Of a stretch of 41,054 nucleotides of DNA, positions 33,201-41,054 are shown piece by piece. This DNA is from an uncultured Gammaproteobacteria bacterium (lineage in GTDB: Bacteria > Pseudomonadota > Gammaproteobacteria > Enterobacterales > Psychrobiaceae): contig CAKZQF010000045.1 in the NCBI GenBank assembly GCA_937139475.1, forward strand, positions 1 to 41,054, read 5' to 3'. The translations under genes and the position numbers were made by a program. How positions within the stretch are numbered: position 1 is the first letter of the stretch; each line of letters opens with the position of its first letter. Under the pieces are notes generated by a model. The model ran no database searches. It worked only from the letters and a program-made list of their open reading frames with translations, and was not told the origin of the DNA.

Positions 33201-36158
33201 ATGAAACGACATCTAAATACAAAAAGAAGACAAATAAGTAATTTAATAAGTCAGCTCTTTATGACAAATAGTTCGAAAAAGTGTTTACCAGCATTAAGCT
33301 TAGGCCTAGCTCTACCCATACTAAGCGCTTCTGCAATTGCTGAGGAAAAAGAAAAACAGCCGGAACAGAAGAACAAAGCCGCAGCAATTGAGGTAATAGC
33401 GGTTGAGGGATATCGGAATGTACTCAAAGAGTCTATTGCGGTAAAGAGACTTGAAACAGCTATTGTTGATGCTATTTCAACAGAAGATATTGGTAACCTA
33501 CCAGCTACATCGTTAAGTGATGTACTTGAAACGATTACCGGTGCTGGTATCACTCGTCAAAAAGGTGGTGGTACAGAAGTGTCGCTTCGTGGTCTTGGGC
33601 CGAAGCTTAGCGCAACACGTTTCAATGGGCGTGATGCCAGTAACGGTACCGGCAACCGTACGGTAAACTTTAGTCAATTCCCATCTGAGCTAGTTAACAG
33701 TGTTAAAATTTATAAGTCGCAACGTGCTGACTTAGTAGAAGGTGGCATCGCCGGTGTTATTGAAATTGGCAGTGTTCGTCCTCTTGATTACGGTAAGCAG
33801 CGCATTCAAGGAGAACTCAAAGGCAGCTACAGTCCAGGTGCAGATGAAATGGATAATGCCGACCCTTATGGTAGCAAAGGAACGATATCTTATGTTGACC
33901 AATTTGATCTAGGTGACATGGGGGACTTTGGTTTGACTTTTGGCGTACAGCGTTATGAAGTGTCTAACCCACAAGATAGAATGAATGGCAGTAATAGCTG
34001 GAACGCCTGTGATGCTACTGTGGTGCCAGAACTTGAGAGCAGTGGTCATCGCTATCCTCGTTGTACCAATAACCTGATTGATCTTGATGGTGCTAATAGA
34101 GATAACCCTTTCTACTTCGTACCAAACTCATATGTACTGGTACAGCAAGGTGAGGAAGATGAGCGCAATGCCGTGTTTTCTGCAATGCAATGGATTCCTA
34201 ATAATGAATTAGAGCTAAATTTAGACTTACAATACTCAGAGCGGGACTATATTGAAGATAGACATCAACTTGTCTTCGAAGATATGCGCAGAGTTGGCCC
34301 TAATCCTATTTTTAATGATGCAGGGGTTTTACAGTCTTTTAGCGGCACCAGCCCAATTTCTACCCAAGATCGTTACTATATGCGTCATGAAGAGTATAAA
34401 GGTGTTGGTTTTGAGGTTGAATGGATTGCCTCTGAGCAACTCACACTAAATGCTGATGTTTCATACTCGAGTACAATACGTTCTGACTTAGATCGTCGCT
34501 CAAGACTGCGTACCCAAAAGTTCGATATTTATGGGGAAGATACACCACTTAGACAAGCTTTCCCTAATGTTTCATATATCGTGCCTTTTTCTTATGAGCA
34601 TGTCGGTGATGTCCCATCATTTTATGTTGACCCAAATATTATGGATGTAACTGATCACAGTATGTTTGCTGATTCATTAAATCTATATCGTGATTCAAGC
34701 ACTAAAGAGCATGAAATAACAGCAGCAACTTTCGATGCATTATACGAAGTAGACGGTGATTGGTTGAAAACTATAAGTGGCGGTGTTCGCATTGCTCGTA
34801 TGACTTATGATCAAGAAAACTTCAGAAAGTCTTTTGCACAAGGTGATCGTAACGAAAATCGCCGAGTGAATGAAATCTGTCGCCAAGATTTCCCACAAGA
34901 CGATTTTCTAGATGGTGTTTCAGGTGCCGCAATCACATCTTGGGCTACTTTTGATACCTTGTGTTTATATCGAGAATATACAGGTTTAGAAGACCCTGGA
35001 TTACCTGAAGAATTACAAAGCCCTGGCCATGTTGATGTTGAAGAAGATACGAACTCCGCTTACGTTATGGCCGAATTCGCTACTGAACTTAATAATCTTC
35101 CATTAACTGGTAACTTTGGTGTTCGTTTTGTACAAACCAAAAATTACGCTACTGGCTTACGAGAAGAGTATAAAGTGGTGGAACAGGGGGATGAAGGTAA
35201 TATTGAACTAATCCCAACGGGCAACTTTACTGAAGTTTCTTTTGAACACGATTATTTTGACGTTTTACCCAGTCTTAACTTAAACCTTGCACTGCAAGAT
35301 GATTTATTGCTGCGGGGTGCTGTGTATAAAGCAATGTCTAGACCTGATCCAAGTAAACTCGGTTCTGGTCGTGATTTTAATCCTGATAGTGCTGAAGATG
35401 GCTTCCCAACAATTGAAGATGCTATTAAATCGGTTACCGCTAAAGGTAGCCCTGGTTTAGAGCCATTGCGTGCTTGGAATGCTGACTTGTCACTTGAATG
35501 GTATGCAAACAATGAAACTATTGTCGCTGGCGCTATTTATCACAAAATGTTTGAAGGCGGCATGATTGGTGTCGTTAATGATGAAAGTTATATCATTGAT
35601 GGCGAAGAAGTTATTATTCCAGTTGCACAAAATAAAACCACAGATGAAAAGAGTACACTGACGGGCTTTGAATTTAGTCTTTCCCATGTATTTTCATACT
35701 TACCCGGACCTTTTGATGGTCTAGGGGTGAAAATTGGTTATAACTACGCCGATAATAATTATGAGACGCATGATATCAGGTTAGGCCAACAAGAGATCGG
35801 TGGTGAGCTAGTCGAAGGTATTATACCCGCAGCTGGAATGAGTGGATTTTCAGAGCAAGTAGCTTCTGGACAATTGTTCTATAAAATTGGCAAGTTAGAG
35901 TTACAGGGTATCTATAAATACCGCTCGTCTTACCATAAAGACTTTTTAAGCGGTAACAATCAATTACGTATTATTGGTGATAGCTCTGTATTTGATGCTC
36001 GAGCCACTTATCGCTTAAACAAAAAGGTTAGAATTACTTTAGAAGGGCGCAACTTAACCAATGAACCGGTAATTCATGATATGCCGGTAGCGGGTAGCCA
36101 GCGCGATTATCAATCTTATGGGCCGACTTATTATTTAGGTGTTCGCGTAAACTTATAG
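33201..36158 (+). CDS. TonB-dependent outer-membrane receptor, second type
   Basis: The protein has 985 residues, with AGGGG before the ATG. The long leader ends in a hydrophobic stretch and ASAIAEE, so signal cleavage is near residue 47; an internal ATG at 33261 would give a shorter signal but has no ribosome binding site. IEVIAVEGYRN is a TonB-box-like stretch. The plug has STEDIGNLPATSLSDVLETITGAGITRQKGGGTEVSLRGLGPKLSATRFNGRD, and the barrel ends with YYLGVRVNL. It differs clearly from the receptor at 6513 in the plug and barrel. The two receptors under the same operator may import fragments of different size or modification state. The GH20 and NagA genes follow it. Confidence 0.93.
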   Translation: MKRHLNTKRRQISNLISQLFMTNSSKKCLPALSLGLALPILSASAIAEEKEKQPEQKNKAAAIEVIAVEGYRNVLKESIAVKRLETAIVDAISTEDIGNLPATSLSDVLETITGAGITRQKGGGTEVSLRGLGPKLSATRFNGRDASNGTGNRTVNFSQFPSELVNSVKIYKSQRADLVEGGIAGVIEIGSVRPLDYGKQRIQGELKGSYSPGADEMDNADPYGSKGTISYVDQFDLGDMGDFGLTFGVQRYEVSNPQDRMNGSNSWNACDATVVPELESSGHRYPRCTNNLIDLDGANRDNPFYFVPNSYVLVQQGEEDERNAVFSAMQWIPNNELELNLDLQYSERDYIEDRHQLVFEDMRRVGPNPIFNDAGVLQSFSGTSPISTQDRYYMRHEEYKGVGFEVEWIASEQLTLNADVSYSSTIRSDLDRRSRLRTQKFDIYGEDTPLRQAFPNVSYIVPFSYEHVGDVPSFYVDPNIMDVTDHSMFADSLNLYRDSSTKEHEITAATFDALYEVDGDWLKTISGGVRIARMTYDQENFRKSFAQGDRNENRRVNEICRQDFPQDDFLDGVSGAAITSWATFDTLCLYREYTGLEDPGLPEELQSPGHVDVEEDTNSAYVMAEFATELNNLPLTGNFGVRFVQTKNYATGLREEYKVVEQGDEGNIELIPTGNFTEVSFEHDYFDVLPSLNLNLALQDDLLLRGAVYKAMSRPDPSKLGSGRDFNPDSAEDGFPTIEDAIKSVTAKGSPGLEPLRAWNADLSLEWYANNETIVAGAIYHKMFEGGMIGVVNDESYIIDGEEVIIPVAQNKTTDEKSTLTGFEFSLSHVFSYLPGPFDGLGVKIGYNYADNNYETHDIRLGQQEIGGELVEGIIPAAGMSGFSEQVASGQLFYKIGKLELQGIYKYRSSYHKDFLSGNNQLRIIGDSSVFDARATYRLNKKVRITLEGRNLTNEPVIHDMPVAGSQRDYQSYGPTYYLGVRVNL

Positions 36159-36205
36159 TTTGCTTTCATGGCAAGCCTAATGGATAGCTTGCCTGATAAA
36201 TGAAA

Positions 36206-36242
36206 AAAGGCGTTAATTCTTTATCAGGTTAACGTCTTTTTT
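36206..36242 (+). terminator. Rho-independent terminator after the second receptor
   Basis: An 11-bp stem (36206-36216 with 36229-36239, one G-U pair) is followed by a T-run. It lies 48 bp past the receptor stop and 76 bp before the GH20 gene. A second hairpin without T-run lies just upstream (36170-36176 with 36187-36193). It probably lowers, but may not abolish, read-through into the GH20 gene, which shows no operator of its own. Confidence 0.85.
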
Positions 36243-36317
36243 ACTAATCAAATAGCAATAACGAATGAATTGCAGCTGTGAAGTAAAAGCAGAGCAGTCA
36301 TTAAAAGAGAATCTTAT

Positions 36318-37964
36318 ATGAATATTATCAACCGTTCTTGTCTTAAATTTGTGGTGCCAAGACAATTTAAATTACTGATGTTACTTGCGATGTTATTTGT
36401 TTTACCTTTTTCAAATGTTAACGCAAAAAACAGTATAAGCGATGAGTTTCCTGTAGTGGCTTATGCTGTCGATTTACGTGTACAAGTGATGCCAATCGAC
36501 TCGTTGAAATCGCTTGCCAAAGAAGTCGCAGCATCAGGTTTTAATACTTTGATTATGGAGTGGGAAGCCACTTACCCCTATGAGAAGCATAGTATTATTT
36601 CTAATAAATATGCTTATACACGTGCGGAATTGAAAGGCTTTATTAAGTATGCTGAAGGGTTAGGGCTTGATGTTATTCCGCTCCAGCAAAACCTTGGTCA
36701 TTCTGAATATATATTGATGCACGAACGATATGCTTATTTACGTGCCGATAAAAATGATTATGCACAAGTCGACCCAACTAGGCTGAATGAAGCGCGTGAG
36801 TTATTTACCGAACTTTACGCTGATATGTTATCAACCCATAATTCTCAATATGTTCATATTGGTGGCGATGAAGCACGCATTTTAGATTGCGACCGTTGTA
36901 AAAAAGCATGGGGTAAAGATGGCGAGGAATTAGGCAAGTCTAAGCTATACGTTCAGTATATGAAGATGATTGCCGAGATTGTTACCGCGCAAGGCAAAAC
37001 ACCATTATTGTGGGCGGACATGATCCTGGCTCACCCTGAAGCTATTGCTGATATGCCTAAAAATGTTATTTATATTGATTGGAACTATGGTTGGGCATTT
37101 GATCGACGTGGTGAAAACCCAGTCAATATTATCAAAGAGCATGGCTTGAAGTTTTGGGGGGCGACAGCCTTACGATCTGGACCTGACGATTATCATGTGA
37201 CCACTTGGAACAAACACATGAAAAATCAGGACCGATATGTTAATTATGCTAAAGATGCTGGGTTTGGAGGCATAGTCCTGACTTCTTGGTCAACCTCTGG
37301 AGTGTATGGCTACAATTGGTTTAACCCAGGTGAAGTGGTAGAACTGTTTCCTCTTCGTCAAGTATACCCTCATGCCTATCCTAATGACGGGTTTCGAATG
37401 AATATGCAGGCTTTTATATCATCAGTAAAACAAGGTGAGACATATATACCTGACCAGTTTGCAGTTCAGTATGCACAAGAACGCTTTGGCTTGACCAAGC
37501 ACCAAGCGAAAAAATTATGGGACATTTTATCTTCTGACAACTTAAACAATATCGTGAGTGTTGGCTCAGTATCTATGTCGGGTAAAAAGGGCTTGTCGGA
37601 TAAAAAGCGTAACGTCAATAAGGTGTTAAGGGATGTCAGAGCGATACAGGGGGAGCTAGCGAAAATCGTTCCGAATAAAAACCAGAAGGAGTTTGCCCAT
37701 TACCAAATGCAAATCGACTTTCGCGAATTCTATTTAAGCTTTAGACAAATTCAAGACGTTGTTCAAAGTGAGAGTTTTAACGAACAAAACAAAATATTAG
37801 CAATCAATCAGCTTGAAAAACTCTTAGCGCGAGCTGATAAATTAAATAGGCGCTTTGAATCCTTATTTGCTGGTGCATTACATAAGTCTGATATGACGAC
37901 GTTAAATGACTACCGAAATAAGAAAATTAAGTATTTATACCAAAGGCTTACTAAGTCAAAGTAG
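36318..37964 (+). CDS. GH20-family beta-N-acetylhexosaminidase-like enzyme
   Basis: The protein has 548 residues, with AAGAGA before the ATG. The first 36 residues are a signal peptide ending VNA, so it is periplasmic or surface-bound. The TIM barrel (about 45-360) includes FNTLIMEWEATYPYE, IPLQQNLGHSEYILMHERYAYLR and YVHIGGDEARILDC; Asp184 and Glu185 are the catalytic pair of GH20, which uses the substrate acetamido group as nucleophile. The usual N-terminal GH20b domain is absent, and the C-terminal 180 residues are helical and charged, so the architecture is compact. It would release terminal GlcNAc or GalNAc from imported oligosaccharides and so feeds the NagA gene 45 bp downstream. Confidence 0.85.
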   Translation: MNIINRSCLKFVVPRQFKLLMLLAMLFVLPFSNVNAKNSISDEFPVVAYAVDLRVQVMPIDSLKSLAKEVAASGFNTLIMEWEATYPYEKHSIISNKYAYTRAELKGFIKYAEGLGLDVIPLQQNLGHSEYILMHERYAYLRADKNDYAQVDPTRLNEARELFTELYADMLSTHNSQYVHIGGDEARILDCDRCKKAWGKDGEELGKSKLYVQYMKMIAEIVTAQGKTPLLWADMILAHPEAIADMPKNVIYIDWNYGWAFDRRGENPVNIIKEHGLKFWGATALRSGPDDYHVTTWNKHMKNQDRYVNYAKDAGFGGIVLTSWSTSGVYGYNWFNPGEVVELFPLRQVYPHAYPNDGFRMNMQAFISSVKQGETYIPDQFAVQYAQERFGLTKHQAKKLWDILSSDNLNNIVSVGSVSMSGKKGLSDKKRNVNKVLRDVRAIQGELAKIVPNKNQKEFAHYQMQIDFREFYLSFRQIQDVVQSESFNEQNKILAINQLEKLLARADKLNRRFESLFAGALHKSDMTTLNDYRNKKIKYLYQRLTKSK

Positions 37965-38009
37965 GTTGCATAGTTTGTATGAATTTAACATTTTATAAAG
38001 AAGTTACTG

Positions 38010-38927
38010 ATGAAAAATAAATATTTTGATCTTCAAGTAAATGGTTATGCAGGCATTGATTTTAACCAGAACGATTTAAGTTTAGAAAATTTAGAAAAAG
38101 CCTGTGTAAAGTTAAAACAGGATGGTGTTGAAGGTATTTTAGCTACTATTATCACCGCTAATTTTTCTGACATGATCCGTCGCGTTAAAAACATTGCTCA
38201 CTATAGCAATCAAAGTGAAATCATAGCTGACATGATTAAGGGGATTCACCTAGAAGGGCCATTTATTAATAGCGCTGAGGGTTATAGGGGCGCCCACCCG
38301 CAAGAATATATCTTAAGGGCTAGTGTGGAGCGCATGACCTTATTGCTAGATGCGTGTGGTGGATTGCTAAAACTGGTTACTTTAGCGCCCGAAAATGATG
38401 AAGCATGCCGAGTAACTAAATACCTTTATCAACAAGGTGTTGTTGTTTCTGCTGGTCATTGCAATCCATCAATTGAGCAGCTGGAACAAGCGGTGAGTGC
38501 CGGGTTGTCAATGTTCACTCATCTAGGAAATGGCTGTCCTCAACAGTTGCATCGCCATGATAATATTATTCAACGCGCATTGAGTCTGAAAGATAAGTTA
38601 TGGTTATGCTTTATTGCAGATGGTCATCATGTGCCATTTCATGCTTTAAAGAATTATATAGAATTGGTTGGCGATGATAGGGTTATTATTACCACCGATG
38701 CCATGGCTGCCGCCGGCGCTAAGCAAGGGCTGTATACATTAAGTGATATTACTTTGGAAGTGGCAGCCGACAGGGTTGTTCGCGAACCTGGTAAGAGCAA
38801 CTTTGCTGGCTCAGCTATTGATATGAAGTCGAGTGCGCTTAACCTTAATGAGTTACTCGGATTGAGTGAAGAGCAAGTGCATAAGATGACTCATATTAAT
38901 CCAATCAAAGCACTTAATTTGTCATAA
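38010..38927 (+). CDS. nagA: N-acetylglucosamine-6-phosphate deacetylase, short form
   Basis: The protein has 305 residues, against about 380 for E. coli NagA. It starts directly at FDLQVNGYAGIDF, the first barrel strand, and ends at HINPIKALNLS. The beta-sandwich that normally wraps both termini is missing on both sides. The catalytic core is complete: HLEGPFIN (metal Glu), VVSAGHCN and FTHLGNGCP (metal His residues), ADGHHV, and TTDAMAAAG (catalytic Asp). It removes acetate from GlcNAc-6-P to give GlcN-6-P for NagB. No homologous sequence continues past the stop or before the ATG, so it looks like a natural short variant rather than a truncation. A GlcNAc kinase is not seen in the window. 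Confidence 0.85.
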   Translation: MKNKYFDLQVNGYAGIDFNQNDLSLENLEKACVKLKQDGVEGILATIITANFSDMIRRVKNIAHYSNQSEIIADMIKGIHLEGPFINSAEGYRGAHPQEYILRASVERMTLLLDACGGLLKLVTLAPENDEACRVTKYLYQQGVVVSAGHCNPSIEQLEQAVSAGLSMFTHLGNGCPQQLHRHDNIIQRALSLKDKLWLCFIADGHHVPFHALKNYIELVGDDRVIITTDAMAAAGAKQGLYTLSDITLEVAADRVVREPGKSNFAGSAIDMKSSALNLNELLGLSEEQVHKMTHINPIKALNLS

Positions 38928-39062
38928 ACAATATAAATGGTTAGGTATTTCTCCTGATTTAAAAAATACCCCATCAAACAACATCCCAATCTAGCCAGAG
39001 AATGGCTTCATTTTTCTATTTAACGACTTAATTAGCTGAATTAGTGATTAAGCCCATAGGGC

Positions 39063-39076
39063 CTCAAACGTATGAG
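39063..39076. promoter_or_regulatory. LacI-type operator CTCAAACGTATGAG
   Basis: Thirteen of 14 positions match the perfect palindrome. It lies 33 bp before the start of the GapN-like gene, close enough to cover either the promoter or the ribosome binding region. No good -35 box is visible at the standard distance (TTAGCT at 39032). Confidence 0.6.
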
Positions 39077-39109
39077 TTCGAGGCGTCATATACCAAAACG
39101 AGGTGATTA

Positions 39110-40735
39110 GTGAGTTCCCAACATGTGTTAAATGATTTATATCCAAGCGTTAGTCAAATCCCACAACAATATCGTCTGCAAGGACCAATGGAGCAACGTC
39201 GCTATTTACTCGATGGTGAGATATTACAATGGCAGGGGGAGGTTGCACCGATAAACAGTCCACTATGTTTAGGGACTGATTCGGGGCCAGAGCAGGTTAT
39301 TCTTGGTCATACTCCTTTAATGGACTCTAAGGCTGCCTTAAAGGCGCTTGATGCAGCAACTAACGCCTATTCACTTGGCGCCGGTGAATGGCCTTCAATG
39401 TCCGTAGCCGAGCGGATTAGCCATGTAGAGACGTTCCTTGGCCACATGCGAAAACAACGTTCGGAGGTCGTTAAGCTGCTAATGTGGGAAATTGGTAAGA
39501 ATTTGAAAGATTCAGAGAAAGAATTCGACCGAACTTGCGATTATATTGTTGATACGATAAATGCGTTAAAAGAGTTAGATCGACAATCTAGCCATTTCCA
39601 TATCGAACAAGGCACTTTAGCTCAGATCAGGCGGTTATCCATCGGGGTGGTTCTTTGCATGGGCCCTTATAACTATCCGCTTAACGAGACCTTCACCACC
39701 TTGATCCCTGCATTAATCATGGGCAATACCGTGGTCTTCAAACCTGCAAAATTTGGCGTACTGTTGATTACACCTTTGCTAGAAGCCTTTCAAAAGAGCT
39801 TCCCTAAAGGCGTGATTAATATTATTTATGGTCGAGGTCGTGATACCGTTTCGAGTTTAATGTCGAGCGGAAAAATTGATGTATTTGCTTTCATAGGCAC
39901 CAATAAAGCGGCGAGCGATCTTAAAAAATTGCACCCGAAGCCGCATCGCCTACGCTGTGTGCTTGGCCTAGACGCGAAAAACCCGGGGATCATCCTACCT
40001 GATGTCGATTTAGATAATGCGGTTAATGAGTGCGTTGCAGGGGCTTTATCATTCAATGGACAGCGCTGTACCGCACTAAAGATCATTTTTGTTCCACAAA
40101 GTCTACAGCGTACGTTTATTGATAAACTTGAGGTGGCTATCGCCAAGCTAAAAGTGGGCGTACCTTGGGCCGATGGTGTACAACTGACCCCACTGCCTGA
40201 ACCAGGCAAGACGGATTACTTAAGTAACTTGGTCAATGATGCTATTGAGCACGGTGCATCGATTGCTAATGATAATGGTGCAATGATCAAACATAATTAT
40301 TTCCATCCTGCGGTGATTTTTCCTGTGAGTAAAGAAATGAGACTGTACCGAGAAGAACAGTTTGGACCGGTGATCCCTGTGGTGCCATATCAAGAGGTTT
40401 CTGAAGTGATTGAATATGTGAGAGATTCAAATTTTGGTCAACAGTTGAGCCTTTTTGGCAACAACCCGTCAGAAATAGGTCAGCTTATCGATTGTTTATC
40501 TAATCAGGTTGGGCGAATTAATATTAATAGCCAGTGCCAGCGGGGGCCAGATAGTTTCCCATTTAACGGCCGTAAAGATTCAGCAGAAGGGACATTGTCC
40601 GTACATGATGCGTTACGCGTATTTTCTATTCGAACGGTTGTTGCGACAAAGCATTCGACCGATGGCAAGTCTTTAATAAATAATATTATAAAAATTAGAA
40701 CTTCTTCTTTTCTGACTACAGATTTTATTTTTTAA
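39110..40735 (+). CDS. gapN: NADP-dependent glyceraldehyde-3-phosphate dehydrogenase-like aldehyde dehydrogenase
   Basis: The protein has 541 residues, with a GTG start preceded by GAGG. It belongs to the aldehyde dehydrogenase superfamily. GVVLCMGPYNYPLNETFTTLIPALIMGNTVVFKPAKFG and FNGQRCTALK (nucleophile Cys320) are like non-phosphorylating GapN enzymes of marine gammaproteobacteria, which oxidise glyceraldehyde-3-phosphate to 3-phosphoglycerate and make NADPH. At the position of the usual general base Glu (34 residues before Cys320) there is Gly286; an Asp288 stands two residues later in LGLDAKNPG. The operator before it places it in the regulon: glyceraldehyde-3-phosphate from KDPG cleavage would be its substrate. 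The last about 25 residues are unusual and may reflect a lineage-specific tail. Confidence 0.82.
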   Translation: MSSQHVLNDLYPSVSQIPQQYRLQGPMEQRRYLLDGEILQWQGEVAPINSPLCLGTDSGPEQVILGHTPLMDSKAALKALDAATNAYSLGAGEWPSMSVAERISHVETFLGHMRKQRSEVVKLLMWEIGKNLKDSEKEFDRTCDYIVDTINALKELDRQSSHFHIEQGTLAQIRRLSIGVVLCMGPYNYPLNETFTTLIPALIMGNTVVFKPAKFGVLLITPLLEAFQKSFPKGVINIIYGRGRDTVSSLMSSGKIDVFAFIGTNKAASDLKKLHPKPHRLRCVLGLDAKNPGIILPDVDLDNAVNECVAGALSFNGQRCTALKIIFVPQSLQRTFIDKLEVAIAKLKVGVPWADGVQLTPLPEPGKTDYLSNLVNDAIEHGASIANDNGAMIKHNYFHPAVIFPVSKEMRLYREEQFGPVIPVVPYQEVSEVIEYVRDSNFGQQLSLFGNNPSEIGQLIDCLSNQVGRININSQCQRGPDSFPFNGRKDSAEGTLSVHDALRVFSIRTVVATKHSTDGKSLINNIIKIRTSSFLTTDFIF

Positions 40736-41054
40736 TTTAATAAGAAATAACTAAATTGCACAAGGACGTGCGGTGTTAGTTTGATTATACAAAGGCAATT
40801 GAAAGCGTTCTTGTTGTTACTTGATTACAAAAATATGTTATGGGTGCTTTGATAACAGGTTGGGTAAACTTAAGGCAGTAGCAGCATACCAGTAGCGCGC
40901 TGGTTTGATCTTCTAGTTGTTAGACCATGAAAATTATCGATTCTTTTATTTGTAATCGGGCAGTTTCTTTTCTACGACTTAGCTAACGGAACAGATCTTA
41001 ACGAGCACAGCCAACGAGAATTGAGTCTAGCGGCGAGATGGCTTCATGAAAGAC
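40736..41054. other. Downstream gap with no recognisable gene
   Basis: About 320 bp to the end of the window. There is no operator, terminator or open frame of useful length that I can support. A short frame from 40927 encodes only 19 residues. Confidence 0.4.

Noticed and set aside
1..41054. CRISPR arrays, insertion sequences or phage genes
   Set aside because: No regularly spaced direct repeats, transposases, integrases or phage structural genes were found on either strand.

Overview
The window looks like the chromosome of a marine gammaproteobacterium of the Alteromonadales, most like Colwelliaceae (Colwellia/Thalassotalea type). The grounds are an AT-rich sequence, several TonB-dependent receptors of the type common in marine polysaccharide degraders, a GlyGly-CTERM surface protein, NagX/DUF5009 membrane proteins and a TRAP uronate transporter. 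This placement comes from gene content and style; no database search was possible.

Layout. 1-240: the 3' end of a tRNA-Ser(UGA), its terminator, and a decayed tandem copy of both. 943-3171: a secreted choice-of-anchor U protein. 3601-5956: two DUF5009/NagX membrane proteins. 6513-9548: a large TonB-dependent receptor. 10323-12038 (-): a PKD-type lipoprotein. 12629-20328: a different-looking module with a LysR regulator, MFS transporter, tartrate/D-malate-type dehydrogenase, succinate-semialdehyde-type dehydrogenase, amidohydrolase/deacetylase, and a D-threonine-aldolase-like gene broken by an in-frame amber codon. 20342-21301 (-): a LacI-family regulator. 21805-32797: an apparent 11-kb operon nagB-uxuB-kdgK-TRAP(PQM)-uxuA-GH105-alkaline phosphatase-like-DUF4861. 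33201-38927: a second TonB-dependent receptor, a GH20 hexosaminidase and a short NagA. 39110-40735: a GapN-like aldehyde dehydrogenase.

How it fits together. Apart from the central module, the genes form a polysaccharide utilisation locus for a polymer that contains both a uronic acid (GH105, UxuA, UxuB, KdgK, TRAP) and an N-acetylhexosamine (GH20, NagA, NagB, NagX), that is, a glycosaminoglycan-like or bacterial capsule/EPS-like glycan. The two receptors would import oligosaccharides; GH20, GH105, DUF4861 and the phosphatase-superfamily protein would trim them in the periplasm; TRAP would carry the uronate inward; and the Nag and Uxu/Kdg enzymes would feed central metabolism. No endo-acting lyase or hydrolase is recognisable in the window.

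Regulation. A 14-bp palindrome, CTCAAACGTTTGAG (or CTCAATCGTTTGAG), recurs before almost every transcription unit of this locus. At several sites it starts 31-32 bp after the start of a TTGACA-like -35 box, so it covers the transcription start. The LacI-family protein in the middle of the locus is the obvious candidate repressor. The central module 13790-20328 has no full copy of this site, which marks it as a separate function.
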